A stretch of DNA of 64,000 nucleotides from Sphaerothrix gracilis (lineage in GTDB: Bacteria > Cyanobacteriota > Cyanobacteriia > Phormidesmidales > Phormidesmidaceae): NCBI RefSeq assembly GCF_030405905.1, contig NZ_JASATW010000022.1:33958-97957 (forward strand). The letters are read 5' to 3'. Both the position numbers and the translations under genes were made by a program. The notes under the pieces were generated by a model, which was given only the letters and a program-made list of their open reading frames with translations, did no database searches and was not told the origin of the DNA. The number at the start of each line of letters is the position of its first letter. Position 1 is the first letter of the stretch. Of the stretch, positions 35,119 through 43,238 are shown piece after piece.

Positions 35119-35580
35119 TCACACAGAGGCACTCGTTTCAGTATGGCTGTCGATGTAGTGGATGAAAAACTGTTTCATTTGGGGATGGGCATCGCAGTCG
35201 AAGCCATTTTCCTTGCCTTTTTGGAGGGCAGCATCAGCGCTCATGCCATTGCGGGTGGCTACGTACATCAGCGCCATGGCCCCGGAACGCATGCCGCTCT
35301 TGCAGTGGGTCAATACGGGTTTGGGCAAATCATCAATGGTTTGCAGTACCTGATTGGTTAGTTCGTCACTGATGTCGCTGGGTTGGATCGGAATGTTGGC
35401 ATAGGTCAACCCGGCCTGTTCAACCTGAGCCTGTTCCTCGGCTGGTGCGCCTTCTTCCTGGGGCGATCTCAAATTTAAGATGGAACGAAATCCTGCCTTA
35501 GCAGCTTGATGAATTTGCTCAGGAGTTAACTGGCTGTCTGCAACAGCTATTTCGGGCGTGATCGTTTTGATACCTTCCAT
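35119..35580 (-). CDS. DUF442 / TIGR01244 sulfur transferase-phosphatase family
   Basis: A 153-residue protein with a dual-specificity-phosphatase-like fold: GFRSILNLRSPQEEGAPAEE and the P-loop VLTHCKSGMRSGAMAL (nucleophile Cys and Arg). Members are fused to or paired with persulfide dioxygenases (Blh) and are thought to process persulfides, as the pairing here supports. It precedes the dioxygenase gene on the same strand. Confidence 0.85.
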   Translation of the reverse strand: MEGIKTITPEIAVADSQLTPEQIHQAAKAGFRSILNLRSPQEEGAPAEEQAQVEQAGLTYANIPIQPSDISDELTNQVLQTIDDLPKPVLTHCKSGMRSGAMALMYVATRNGMSADAALQKGKENGFDCDAHPQMKQFFIHYIDSHTETSASV

Positions 35581-35713
35581 GGTCTATCTTTCTCAGCTAA
35601 ATGTTTTCAAGTTTGGATGCCTTTATCCAGGCTTTTCATACTGTGAATTTTGTACTTCTAGATGGCAAAAACTCTCCCAGAAACTCTTCGCCGGTTTGTT
35701 CTGCGGCAGCTTC

Positions 35714-36799
35714 CTATTCTTTAAATTTTTCGGTTTCAGGATTGACGATATTACTCCAGCGATAGTCCATGTAGTTTGCAAATGCCAGGACAACCCCATT
35801 CCACTGTCTGCGACGCGCAACATATTCATCTGCGCCTATTGCCAAATCCGGGATGGTTTTGACGTCATAATTTTGGAGCAACGAACTTGCTCGTAAATAG
35901 CGCGATCGCCACTCTTTCTCAAATGCAGGTTGATCACATTGATCCTGCCCTAGAAAAGAATCTGAGAGCTGAAATAGCAAGTCAAGCCCGCTATTTTCTA
36001 GCTCATTGACTGCAGAAGAATTGATAAACGGCCCGTACTCTTGAGGATGCAGGATAGTTTTGATTAATGTTGCCAAGTCAAGGCTGACTAGAGCGATGCG
36101 GGCTAGAGAATACTGCACTTCCTGAAAGCGAAAATAGTGCAGGATGGGATAGGCATGATGCGACTCTAAGAGAAACAGCAAATCGCGGCTGATGCTGGAA
36201 ATATCTCCAAAGGCTGTTTCAAAGCGATCGTAGCCCTTGAGTTGGGCCAGGAATAATCCAGCATCAGCTTCGCTGCCTGAGCGATGAAAGAGGCTCAACG
36301 CAAAAGTATTACGCTTAGTAAGGGCGTTGTAGACAGACAGTAAGTAGGTCAGCGACGCGGTAAAAACGGTAAAACCAAGCGCTGACTCGATAATCGTAAT
36401 CGACCTCCAGAGATTCGTTTTTGGGACGAGATCCCCAACTCCTAATGTCGTTAAGGTAAAACCGCTGTAGTAAAGCGCGGTCGAGAAATCAGTGGGTGTT
36501 TGACCCTGGCTGGCCTGAATGCCACTCCCCAAAGTCGGCCAAATCAGCAAGGCAAACCCCAAAATTAAGCTGCACACCCAGATAAAAACAATCAAAATCA
36601 ACAAGGTTGGCCCGCAGTAGGACAAAATCTTGTCGCTCCCCCTAATCGGTACGCGAGACAGATATCGAAATATCTCCCACGTACTTTTGCAGAGCTTTAG
36701 GCTCATGACACTTTTGTGGGTGCGGGGATAGAGCACCGTCAAATAGACATCGATAAGGGCAACAAGAATGATTCCAATGCCTAGAATTTGAGCGAGCAT
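35714..36799 (-). CDS. Two-span potassium-channel-like protein
   Basis: 361 residues: a first span (1-20), a second (about 65-88), a pore helix with the selectivity filter TLTTLGVGDLVPK (about 118-130), a third span (about 136-160), and a long cytosolic helical C-terminus without an obvious RCK nucleotide motif. The filter GVGD differs from the usual GYGD, so selectivity may be altered. The final 30 residues are charged. It sits between the DUF442 gene and the glutaredoxin-MauE gene on one strand and may be co-transcribed. A role in redox or metal-stress membrane potential is speculative. Confidence 0.8.
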   Translation of the reverse strand: MLAQILGIGIILVALIDVYLTVLYPRTHKSVMSLKLCKSTWEIFRYLSRVPIRGSDKILSYCGPTLLILIVFIWVCSLILGFALLIWPTLGSGIQASQGQTPTDFSTALYYSGFTLTTLGVGDLVPKTNLWRSITIIESALGFTVFTASLTYLLSVYNALTKRNTFALSLFHRSGSEADAGLFLAQLKGYDRFETAFGDISSISRDLLFLLESHHAYPILHYFRFQEVQYSLARIALVSLDLATLIKTILHPQEYGPFINSSAVNELENSGLDLLFQLSDSFLGQDQCDQPAFEKEWRSRYLRASSLLQNYDVKTIPDLAIGADEYVARRRQWNGVVLAFANYMDYRWSNIVNPETEKFKE

Positions 36800-36878
36800 G
36801 TGTGGTTGAAGATACCCCTACGGAGAACTGATCAGTGTGAGCAGAAGAAGGATGTTCGCTTTCAAACGGGCACCTCCG

Positions 36879-37697
36879 TCAGTCCTTGGCAGGTCGCAGC
36901 AATTCAAGCCGCTGTGATTCTACGGCAATTTCCCTTTGTCCTTCGAGCCTAGCCGTATCCGACGTTGTTGCAGACACCAGCAACACGGCTCCCATCACAA
37001 TCATGATGGCGTTTTCTAAAAAACTGACGACACCTAGAGGGGCGCTCGAATTCCCTCCTACACAGGCACAGTTGAGCTCTAGCTTGTCAATATAGACGGC
37101 TTTGAATACCGAAACGGCACCGCTTGTCCCCAACAGCAGTGAACCAATTCCCGTTGCGATCGGAGCCACGCCTGAGAGAAATCCCAGTCCTAGTAGCAAT
37201 TCAAGAAAAGGAAACGCCTTGCCAAAAGGTTTTACGCGCTGCGTAATCAGGTCATATTTCTCAAAGCTTTCAACGAAGGATTCCAAATCCATCAGCTTGA
37301 GCGAAGCTAGCATCGACAGCGAAACTCCCATGAAGCCAGCGGTTCCCAAAGACGCCGCCAGAGAAATTAACGCGGCGGTCGAAAATAGAGCAATCACTGG
37401 CGTGTAGGAATACTCAGCTTTCTCAGCCTCAACGTCAAAGTAGTCCGCTAGGTCGGTATAGCCGCCAATGCGATCGTCGCCAAAGAAAATCTGCGGTGTA
37501 GCCGAAACATTATGTTCCGCTTTGAACGCGTCAACCTCCTCTTTAGAAGTCAATCGATGGTCTTTAAACTCGATATTCTTTTCGTTCAGCAAATTGACTG
37601 CCCGCAGCCCCCAAGGGCACTCATGCTCCGGCATTGACATTCGGTAAACGCGGACAGTCTGGTTAGCTTCTAGTGCTTTTGGCTGGGTAGCAGTCAC
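36879..37697 (-). CDS. Glutaredoxin-MauE/DoxX-like fusion
   Basis: 272 residues from GTG 37697 with AAAGGAG upstream. Glutaredoxin domain (about 14-90) with ECPWGLRA in place of CPYC and TPQIFFGDDRIGGYTDL. Then four membrane spans of the MauE/DoxX type (about 97-245) with FPFLELLLGLGFL and a periplasm-side NCACVGG. Such fusions occur in cyanobacterial redox and metal clusters and probably move electrons or glutathione-bound groups across the membrane. It lies between DUF305 (48 nt) and the channel (79 nt). Confidence 0.82.
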   Translation of the reverse strand: MTATQPKALEANQTVRVYRMSMPEHECPWGLRAVNLLNEKNIEFKDHRLTSKEEVDAFKAEHNVSATPQIFFGDDRIGGYTDLADYFDVEAEKAEYSYTPVIALFSTAALISLAASLGTAGFMGVSLSMLASLKLMDLESFVESFEKYDLITQRVKPFGKAFPFLELLLGLGFLSGVAPIATGIGSLLLGTSGAVSVFKAVYIDKLELNCACVGGNSSAPLGVVSFLENAIMIVMGAVLLVSATTSDTARLEGQREIAVESQRLELLRPAKD

Positions 37698-37745
37698 AAA
37701 ATTCTCCTTTCAATTGATATGAGGTAAGCAAAAAGGCGTCGATAT

Positions 37746-38324
37746 CTATTCGGGAGTGGGGGAAAATTCCGGCATTTCTCGCCCGTCTAGCTCAGCTTGA
37801 GTGGTAACCAAGCCATTCTCTCGAATATCAGAAATCAGCCATTCCATTTCACTAATTTCCCGACGCTGGGCTTCGATGATTTCATCGGCCAATTCACGGA
37901 CTCGAATATCCTGAATTTGGGCGCGTTCACTCGTCAAAATCGCGATCGAATGGTGGGGAATCATGCCTTCCATATAGTCCACATCGCTCACGGTGATTTG
38001 ACTGCGCACCAGCCATAAAGCGGCCCCAAACAGAACAATGGCACCCACATAAATGGCAATGTTCATGCTCCGGCTCTTATACATGTGCAGCATGTACGAC
38101 AGCATGATCACCATCATCGCGGCACCCATAATCAGGGCCATATAAGCCCTGGTTTCGCTGAACCAAGCGTGACCAAGAATCTGATAAGAATGCAGGTACA
38201 TCAAGAAAAACATCACAATGATTGAAGTACCAATCATTGCGAAGAATTTGACGTAACTACCGGACATTCCTTTGGAATGCCCCGAATCTGTATGGCTGGC
38301 GATCGCATTGTCTTGAGTATTCAT
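37746..38324 (-). CDS. Membrane DUF305 protein
   Basis: 192 residues with three or four membrane spans (about 27-46, 60-80, 88-107) before a single DUF305 half: VDYMEGMIPHHSIAILTSERAQI (about 112-134) and ELADEIIEAQRREISEMEWL. Unlike the 17.5-kb lipoprotein, the copper-binding domain is tied to a membrane unit. It is first in a minus-strand run that continues with glutaredoxin-MauE, channel, DUF442 and dioxygenase genes. Confidence 0.88.
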   Translation of the reverse strand: MNTQDNAIASHTDSGHSKGMSGSYVKFFAMIGTSIIVMFFLMYLHSYQILGHAWFSETRAYMALIMGAAMMVIMLSYMLHMYKSRSMNIAIYVGAIVLFGAALWLVRSQITVSDVDYMEGMIPHHSIAILTSERAQIQDIRVRELADEIIEAQRREISEMEWLISDIRENGLVTTQAELDGREMPEFSPTPE

Positions 38325-38560
38325 TGCTCTCTCTATGTAAATTAATGAGGTGAAAAACCAGACTGAAGAGTCTGCTTTAAAGTGTGTGTTAGTGATCTAA
38401 GGGCCAGTAATCTTTACACGCTCTGGCTTCTAAAGTTAGTACGCTGGTAGGATGAACAGCGCACTTAAGATAAACATTGTCGTGAAAAAATGGCACCGCT
38501 TGCACAGTGAAACCTGCCTGAAAGGAACCGATGACTGAAACTGCCGCCACTTCTGAGATT

Positions 38561-38824
38561 TCAGTAATATTTCAGTAATACGGTAATGCCTACAGACAGC
38601 ACGATCGCCGGAATGAATGCTGCTACTGCTACGGCAACATATGGAGAATCTGCTACTGCCTCTCCTGCAGCATCAGTTTGAATCTCCTGAAAAGTTCTTC
38701 CAGAGGGGGAGCTATCTTTCACTCCAGCAGCTTCTAGCCGCAGGTTAGGCCGGTGTTTGTCAGTCAAGGTCGTAGTTAGGGAAGCTTTATCATGATCTGT
38801 AGAGCCTCTGGAGGCATATGACAT
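38561..38824 (-). CDS. Small C-tail-anchored membrane protein, unknown
   Basis: 87 residues from ATG 38824 (GGGA upstream; an in-frame TTG at 38839 is possible). A polar N-terminal 55 residues precede one membrane span (PYVAVAVAAFIPAIVLSVG) and KYY. No family is recognised. It is 27 nt downstream of the four-helix copper-protein gene and is probably co-transcribed with it. Confidence 0.5.
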   Translation of the reverse strand: MSYASRGSTDHDKASLTTTLTDKHRPNLRLEAAGVKDSSPSGRTFQEIQTDAAGEAVADSPYVAVAVAAFIPAIVLSVGITVLLKYY

Positions 38825-38851
38825 TTTCCCAGTTTGCAAGTCCTAGTAAAT

Positions 38852-39085
38852 CTAAGCAGTGACTGTGCCTACACCCGCAATCTTGCGAATTGGAGCAATA
38901 AAATAGGAGCCACGCACCATAAGCGTGGCGAGGCTTCTGCAGGTTTCTCCTGTGTCTAGACACATGCGGGCACATTTCACCATATCTGGATTGCCCATGC
39001 AGGCTTCGGCACAGTGTTCGCACTCCACAGCACAAGCCATCGCTTTATCGAAGCTTGATTGATATTTTTCATGATTTAAAAGCAT
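38852..39085 (-). CDS. Four-helix-bundle copper-binding protein, shortened
   Basis: A 77-residue Cys-rich protein: MACAVECEHCAEACMGNPDM and CARMCLDTGETCRSL. The spacing of Cys on helices matches DUF326/Csp proteins, which store Cu(I) inside a four-helix bundle. Typical members are about 105-130 residues and continue with two more Cys-rich helices. Here the frame ends IAPIRKIAGVGTVTA, so the second half is lost. GGAGAA precedes the ATG. It may be a truncated but still expressed relic. Confidence 0.75.
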   Translation of the reverse strand: MLLNHEKYQSSFDKAMACAVECEHCAEACMGNPDMVKCARMCLDTGETCRSLATLMVRGSYFIAPIRKIAGVGTVTA

Positions 39086-39185
39086 AATTTTCTCCAGCAG
39101 CGATAGCTAATTCGTACTAAGAAAACAATTGCTTCCACACCTATCAATGGTAATAAGCCGCATTTCAGTCCTAGGGATTAGAGCT

Positions 39186-39203
39186 ATTTCATCCTGATTT
39201 CAT
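39186..39203 (+). promoter_or_regulatory. CopR-type direct repeat, 39.19 kb
   Basis: ATTTCAT-CCTG-ATTTCAT, perfect heptamers with 11-bp period, about 100 nt upstream of the divergent four-helix gene and 200 nt before the Met-rich gene. Confidence 0.7.
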
Positions 39204-39254
39204 AATTTTGTGATAAATCGCTTAGCTCCCAGCAGCAAACTAGAAAATACTCAT

Positions 39255-39272
39255 ATTTCATCGCCATTTCAT
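39255..39272 (+). promoter_or_regulatory. CopR-type direct repeat, 39.26 kb
   Basis: ATTTCAT-CGCC-ATTTCAT, second perfect copy in the same intergenic region, 130 nt before the Met-rich gene start. Confidence 0.7.
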
Positions 39273-39401
39273 GGTTTATCTATAAACTAATTAACGCTGT
39301 TACAACTCATGTGCTGTAATCTTTTTGTCGCGAAAACTTTGCGAATATCTTAGAGACTTTAGTTGTGGCAAGTTAAAAGATTGGATTTAAAGGGAATGAC
39401 G

Positions 39402-39803
39402 ATGATAGAGTTTTTGAAAAAAGCAAGTTCAGAGATTGTGCTGATTGCTTTGTTTGGAATAGGGATTGTGGGCGGGCTGACTACTCCTGCCTTTAGTCAA
39501 GGTATGCTGCAGGAATCAGATTTGGAGCAAGGACCTGCTTCAGAAGGCATGATGGAGTCAGAACAGACGCCCATGGGGGACATGCAGATGACTCACCAGG
39601 GCATGCCCATGCAGACGTCAGGCGAGATGCTGGAGCTGATGGGCGAGATGCAGCAGCTCATGTCCACCCTGACTCCTGAACAAATGGCGGAGTTTCGTCC
39701 CTACATGATGGAGCACCATGCTCGTATGGTTGAGGAGATGCAAGCTTTGATGGGGCAGTTGCGAACAATCACCAATCAAACCGAAGAGACGGACACACCC
39801 TAG
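39402..39803 (+). CDS. Secreted Met-rich protein
   Basis: 133 residues from ATG 39402, which has AAAGGG 8 nt upstream. A signal peptide (cleavage probably after PAFSQ, about 35) is followed by a Met/Gln/Glu-rich chain: GMMESEQTPMGDMQMTHQGMPM and a helix ELMGEMQQLMSTLTPEQMAE, MMEHHARMVEEM. The pattern suggests a periplasmic Cu(I)-binding chaperone, vaguely Spy/CpxP-like. Two CopR-type boxes lie upstream. It opens the plus-strand copper cluster that contains copA. Confidence 0.7.
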   Translation: MIEFLKKASSEIVLIALFGIGIVGGLTTPAFSQGMLQESDLEQGPASEGMMESEQTPMGDMQMTHQGMPMQTSGEMLELMGEMQQLMSTLTPEQMAEFRPYMMEHHARMVEEMQALMGQLRTITNQTEETDTP

Positions 39804-39975
39804 TAGCTGGCTCAAATGTCATCTGTCAGCGCATCGTCGCTACTGTGGGGCATAGCCAAATCTACGCCCTGCGCTCATTTTCTGCAGACGTGCAAACTTC
39901 TACCGTCCCCCTCTTGACCCTTCAGCTAACTAGAGACCTCAAGATAGAACCATCATTGATATTGGAGGGTTTGTG

Positions 39976-40170
39976 ATGAAACTTGATTTGCATGTTCCTG
40001 ACCTCGCCTGTTCTGCCTGCGTCGGAACTGTGACCAAAGCCGTCCACTCTGTGGATGCCACAGCTCAGGTTGTTGCTGATCCGAAGACCAAGCGGGTCAA
40101 TATTGTTACCGAGGCATCAGAAGCCGACATCAAAAGCGCCATTGCCACGGCAGGATACACAATCGCGTGA
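39976..40170 (+). CDS. HMA-domain small metallochaperone
   Basis: 64 residues, one heavy-metal-associated domain. The metal loop reads LACSACVGTV (CxxC, lacking the usual Met), and the end VTEASEADIKSAIATAGY is typical. GGAGGG precedes ATG 39976. The copA start is 10 nt after its stop, so it probably loads copper onto CopA. Confidence 0.88.
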   Translation: MKLDLHVPDLACSACVGTVTKAVHSVDATAQVVADPKTKRVNIVTEASEADIKSAIATAGYTIA

Positions 40171-40180
40171 GGATGCCCCT

Positions 40181-42439
40181 ATGGATAATCAAACCTTTAA
40201 GCTCCGAGGCATGAGCTGTGCCGCTTGTGCCAACAACATCGAAGCGGCCATCCGCTCGGTTCCCGGCGTCGAGACTTGCAGCGTCAACTTTGGGGCGGAA
40301 CAAGCCGTGGTGGCCTACGATGCTAACCAGGTCAGCGCTGCCGATATCCAATCGGCGGTCGATGCGGCGGGCTATGGAGCGCAGCCCGTTGACGATAACC
40401 CGTTGACGACTGAAGACGACGCTGAGCGCCGCGAGCGAGCTGCTAGAGACCGAGAGCTGAAGCGCAAAGTCATCTTTAGTCTGGTGATGAGTATTGTCCT
40501 CGTGATTGCAGCGTTGCCTATGATGACGGGGTTAGAAATACCGCTGATCCCTGCCTGGATGCACAACCCCTGGCTGCAGTTAGTGCTGACCTTACCCGTC
40601 ATGGTGTGGGCCGGGAGCGACTTTTTCATCAACACCTGGAAGGCACTGAAACATCATTCCGCCACGATGGATACGCTGGTGGCGGTGGGCACTGGCACCG
40701 CCTACCTGTACTCGCTGTTCCCGACAGTGTACCCCCAATGGTTTATCGATCAGGGGCTGCGACCCGATGTGTACTTTGAGATTGCGGCCATCATCATCGC
40801 CCTGATTTTGCTAGGCAATCTGCTAGAAAACCGGGCTAAAGGACAGACCTCGGAAGCGATTCGCAAGCTGATGGGGCTACAGGCGAAAACAGCGAGGGTG
40901 ATCCGCCAGGGTGAACCCATCGATGTCCCCATTTCGGAAGTGGCGTTGGGAGACACGGTGCTCGTCAGACCCGGGGAAAAGGTGCCGGTAGACGGGGAAA
41001 TCATCGAGGGCTCCTCGACTCTTGATGAAGCGATGGTGACCGGTGAGAGTATTCCCGTCCAGAAGCAGGTGGGCGATGAGGTGATTGGAGCGACCCTCAA
41101 CAAGACGGGAAGCTTTAAGTTTCGCGCGACTCGGGTGGGCAAAGATACCTTCTTGGCTCAGATTGTCAAACTCGTGCAGCAGGCCCAGGGCTCCAAAGCG
41201 CCGATTCAACGATTGGCCGATCGCGTCACCGGCTGGTTTGTCCCAGCAGTGATTGCGATCGCCATTCTCACCTTTGTTACCTGGTTCAACTTCATGGGCA
41301 ACGTCAGCATGGCCCTGATCACCACTGTGGGGGTGCTGATTCTAGCCTGTCCCTGCGCCTTAGGGTTGGCAACCCCCACCTCCATCATGGTGGGAACCGG
41401 AAAAGGAGCCGAAAACGGCATTCTGATCAAAGGGGCCGATAGCCTGGAGCTGGCCCATAAGATTCAAACCATCGTGCTGGATAAGACCGGCACCGTGACT
41501 CAGGGACAGCCCACCGTTACCGACTACATTACCGTTGGGGGCACCGCCAATAGTAACGAACTGGCATTGCTGAAACTGGCGGGTTCCCTAGAGCAAAACT
41601 CCGAGCACCCCTTAGCAGAAGCAGTTGTGCAGTACGCCCAAAGGCAGGGGGCAACTCTGGTAGACCCGGCAGGATTTGAAGCTGTAGCCGGGAGCGGTGT
41701 TCGGGGCCAGGTAGAAGGGAAATGGGTGCAGATCGGCACCCACCGCTGGCTAGATGAACTGGGTATTGATACCCAACGCCTGAAACCAGAATGGGATCGG
41801 CTAGAGTCTGAAGGAAAAACTGCTGTCTGGCTGGTAGTGGAAGAGCAAGTAGAGGCCATTATGGGCATTGCCGATGCCGTTAAACCTTCCTCTGCTAATG
41901 CTATTCGCGCTCTGCAAAAAATGGGTCTGGAGGTTGTCATGCTCACTGGCGACAACCGACGCACCGCTGAGGTGATTGCCCGTGAAGTGAACATTCAACG
42001 AGTCATGGCTGAGGTGCGCCCCGACCAAAAAGCCGACCAAGTGCTGGCCCTACAGCAAGAAGGTAAGCTTGTGTCCATGGTGGGCGACGGGATCAACGAT
42101 GCCCCGGCATTGGCTCAAGCCGATGTGGGCATGGCGATTGGAACAGGTACCGATGTAGCGATCGCCGCTAGCGATATCACGCTAATTTCCGGCGATCTGT
42201 GGGGCATTGTGACGGCCATTCAACTTTCCCGCGCCACCATTCGCAACATTCGTCAAAATCTGTTCTTTGCTTTCATCTACAACGTCGCAGGCATTCCCAT
42301 TGCGGCTGGTATCCTCTACCCGTTCTTGGGCTGGCTGCTCAACCCCATCATTGCGGGCGCGGCCATGGCCTTCAGCTCTGTGTCGGTGGTCACCAACGCG
42401 CTGCGGCTGCATAACTTCCGCCCGAAAATTCAGGCTTAA
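40181..42439 (+). CDS. copA: Cu(I)-translocating P-type ATPase
   Basis: 752 residues from ATG 40181 with TGAGGA upstream. One N-terminal HMA domain (GMSCAACANN, residue 11 on), eight membrane spans, TGES actuator motif, ACPCALG in TM6, DKTGTVTQG, HP in SEHPLAEA, GDGINDAPALAQADVG. The TM8 motif AMAFSSVSVVTNALRL (M-x-x-SS) marks Cu(I) P1B-1 pumps. It exports cytosolic copper or delivers it across a membrane. It lies in a run of chaperone, copA, 35-residue peptide, cupredoxin and multicopper oxidase. Confidence 0.95.
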   Translation: MDNQTFKLRGMSCAACANNIEAAIRSVPGVETCSVNFGAEQAVVAYDANQVSAADIQSAVDAAGYGAQPVDDNPLTTEDDAERRERAARDRELKRKVIFSLVMSIVLVIAALPMMTGLEIPLIPAWMHNPWLQLVLTLPVMVWAGSDFFINTWKALKHHSATMDTLVAVGTGTAYLYSLFPTVYPQWFIDQGLRPDVYFEIAAIIIALILLGNLLENRAKGQTSEAIRKLMGLQAKTARVIRQGEPIDVPISEVALGDTVLVRPGEKVPVDGEIIEGSSTLDEAMVTGESIPVQKQVGDEVIGATLNKTGSFKFRATRVGKDTFLAQIVKLVQQAQGSKAPIQRLADRVTGWFVPAVIAIAILTFVTWFNFMGNVSMALITTVGVLILACPCALGLATPTSIMVGTGKGAENGILIKGADSLELAHKIQTIVLDKTGTVTQGQPTVTDYITVGGTANSNELALLKLAGSLEQNSEHPLAEAVVQYAQRQGATLVDPAGFEAVAGSGVRGQVEGKWVQIGTHRWLDELGIDTQRLKPEWDRLESEGKTAVWLVVEEQVEAIMGIADAVKPSSANAIRALQKMGLEVVMLTGDNRRTAEVIAREVNIQRVMAEVRPDQKADQVLALQQEGKLVSMVGDGINDAPALAQADVGMAIGTGTDVAIAASDITLISGDLWGIVTAIQLSRATIRNIRQNLFFAFIYNVAGIPIAAGILYPFLGWLLNPIIAGAAMAFSSVSVVTNALRLHNFRPKIQA

Positions 42440-42491
42440 ACTCCCCATCCCCCTATCTCCCCATTCTCTCATCTTACAAAGGAGTCTGACC

Positions 42492-42599
42492 ATGACCTAC
42501 CCGCTTTCTTTCTTCGCCCTACTCGTCGGGGCTGGCTTTTTACTCGGATCCCTTTCCGGCATTCTGGGCAATTTCATCATCTTTGACATCGTTAGCTAG
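42492..42599 (+). CDS. 35-residue hydrophobic membrane peptide in the copper operon
   Basis: ATG 42492 to TAG 42599, with AAAGGAG ideally spaced 7 nt upstream. The product is one hydrophobic helix with small-residue motifs (LLVGAGFLLGSLSGILG). Position between copA and the cupredoxin gene and the strong ribosome site argue for translation. It may be a regulatory subunit of the CopA pump, in the manner of other small P-type ATPase partners. This is inference. Confidence 0.65.
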   Translation: MTYPLSFFALLVGAGFLLGSLSGILGNFIIFDIVS

Positions 42600-42614
42600 C
42601 TCAGGAGGTCTACC

Positions 42615-43181
42615 ATGCGTTGTTTTCACAAATTAGCCTTAAGTAGCTTGACCAGTGTGTGGCTGCTTCTGGCTGTGGCTACTGGCTCTCCGGCTCAAAT
42701 GACCCATGAGTCGATGTCTGAGTCTAACGGTGGGTTTCGCCGGATTGAACAGCCGCTGTGGACAAAAGCCTTAGTCACGACAGGTGGTTTAGGGTTGATC
42801 GGGCTAGAGCTTTGGTGGTTTGTCTTCAGTCAACCCAAATCGAGTCAAGCCAAGGCCCAAGACGGCATGCAGGAAATCACTATCACGGTAGATGCCGGTT
42901 ATGACCCAAACCAAATAGTGGTGCAAGCGGGTTTACCCGTGCGGCTCAACTTCCATCGTACTGACCCCAGTAGCTGCCTAGAAGAGGTTCGCCTACCGGA
43001 CTTTCGCATCGCTAAAGCCCTGCCAGTGAATCAAACTACCGCGATCGAGTTCACCCCTGATAAACCCGGACGGTATGAATTTGCCTGCGGCATGAATATG
43101 TTCCGAGGCACCGTCGAGGTTGTGGACGACTCGATGAAAACCAACTCTACCGATTTGGCTGCAGCGGCCAAATCCCCTTGA
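42615..43181 (+). CDS. Membrane-anchored cupredoxin-domain protein
   Basis: 188 residues: signal-like N-terminus (1-28), a membrane span (about 51-71), then a beta-sandwich (about 85-170) with ITVDAGYDPNQIVVQAGLPVRLNFHR, SSCLEEV and YEFACGMNMFRGTVEV. The Cys and Met placement resembles EfeO/copper cupredoxins with Cys and Met ligands. The tail is low-complexity. It probably passes copper between CopA and the oxidase encoded next. An AGGAGG ribosome site precedes the ATG. Confidence 0.8.
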   Translation: MRCFHKLALSSLTSVWLLLAVATGSPAQMTHESMSESNGGFRRIEQPLWTKALVTTGGLGLIGLELWWFVFSQPKSSQAKAQDGMQEITITVDAGYDPNQIVVQAGLPVRLNFHRTDPSSCLEEVRLPDFRIAKALPVNQTTAIEFTPDKPGRYEFACGMNMFRGTVEVVDDSMKTNSTDLAAAAKSP

Positions 43182-43238
43182 TTGAGACATCCGAATCTTC
43201 TGCTTTGGTGTTTCAACTTCCAGTTCTACAGCAGTTTC

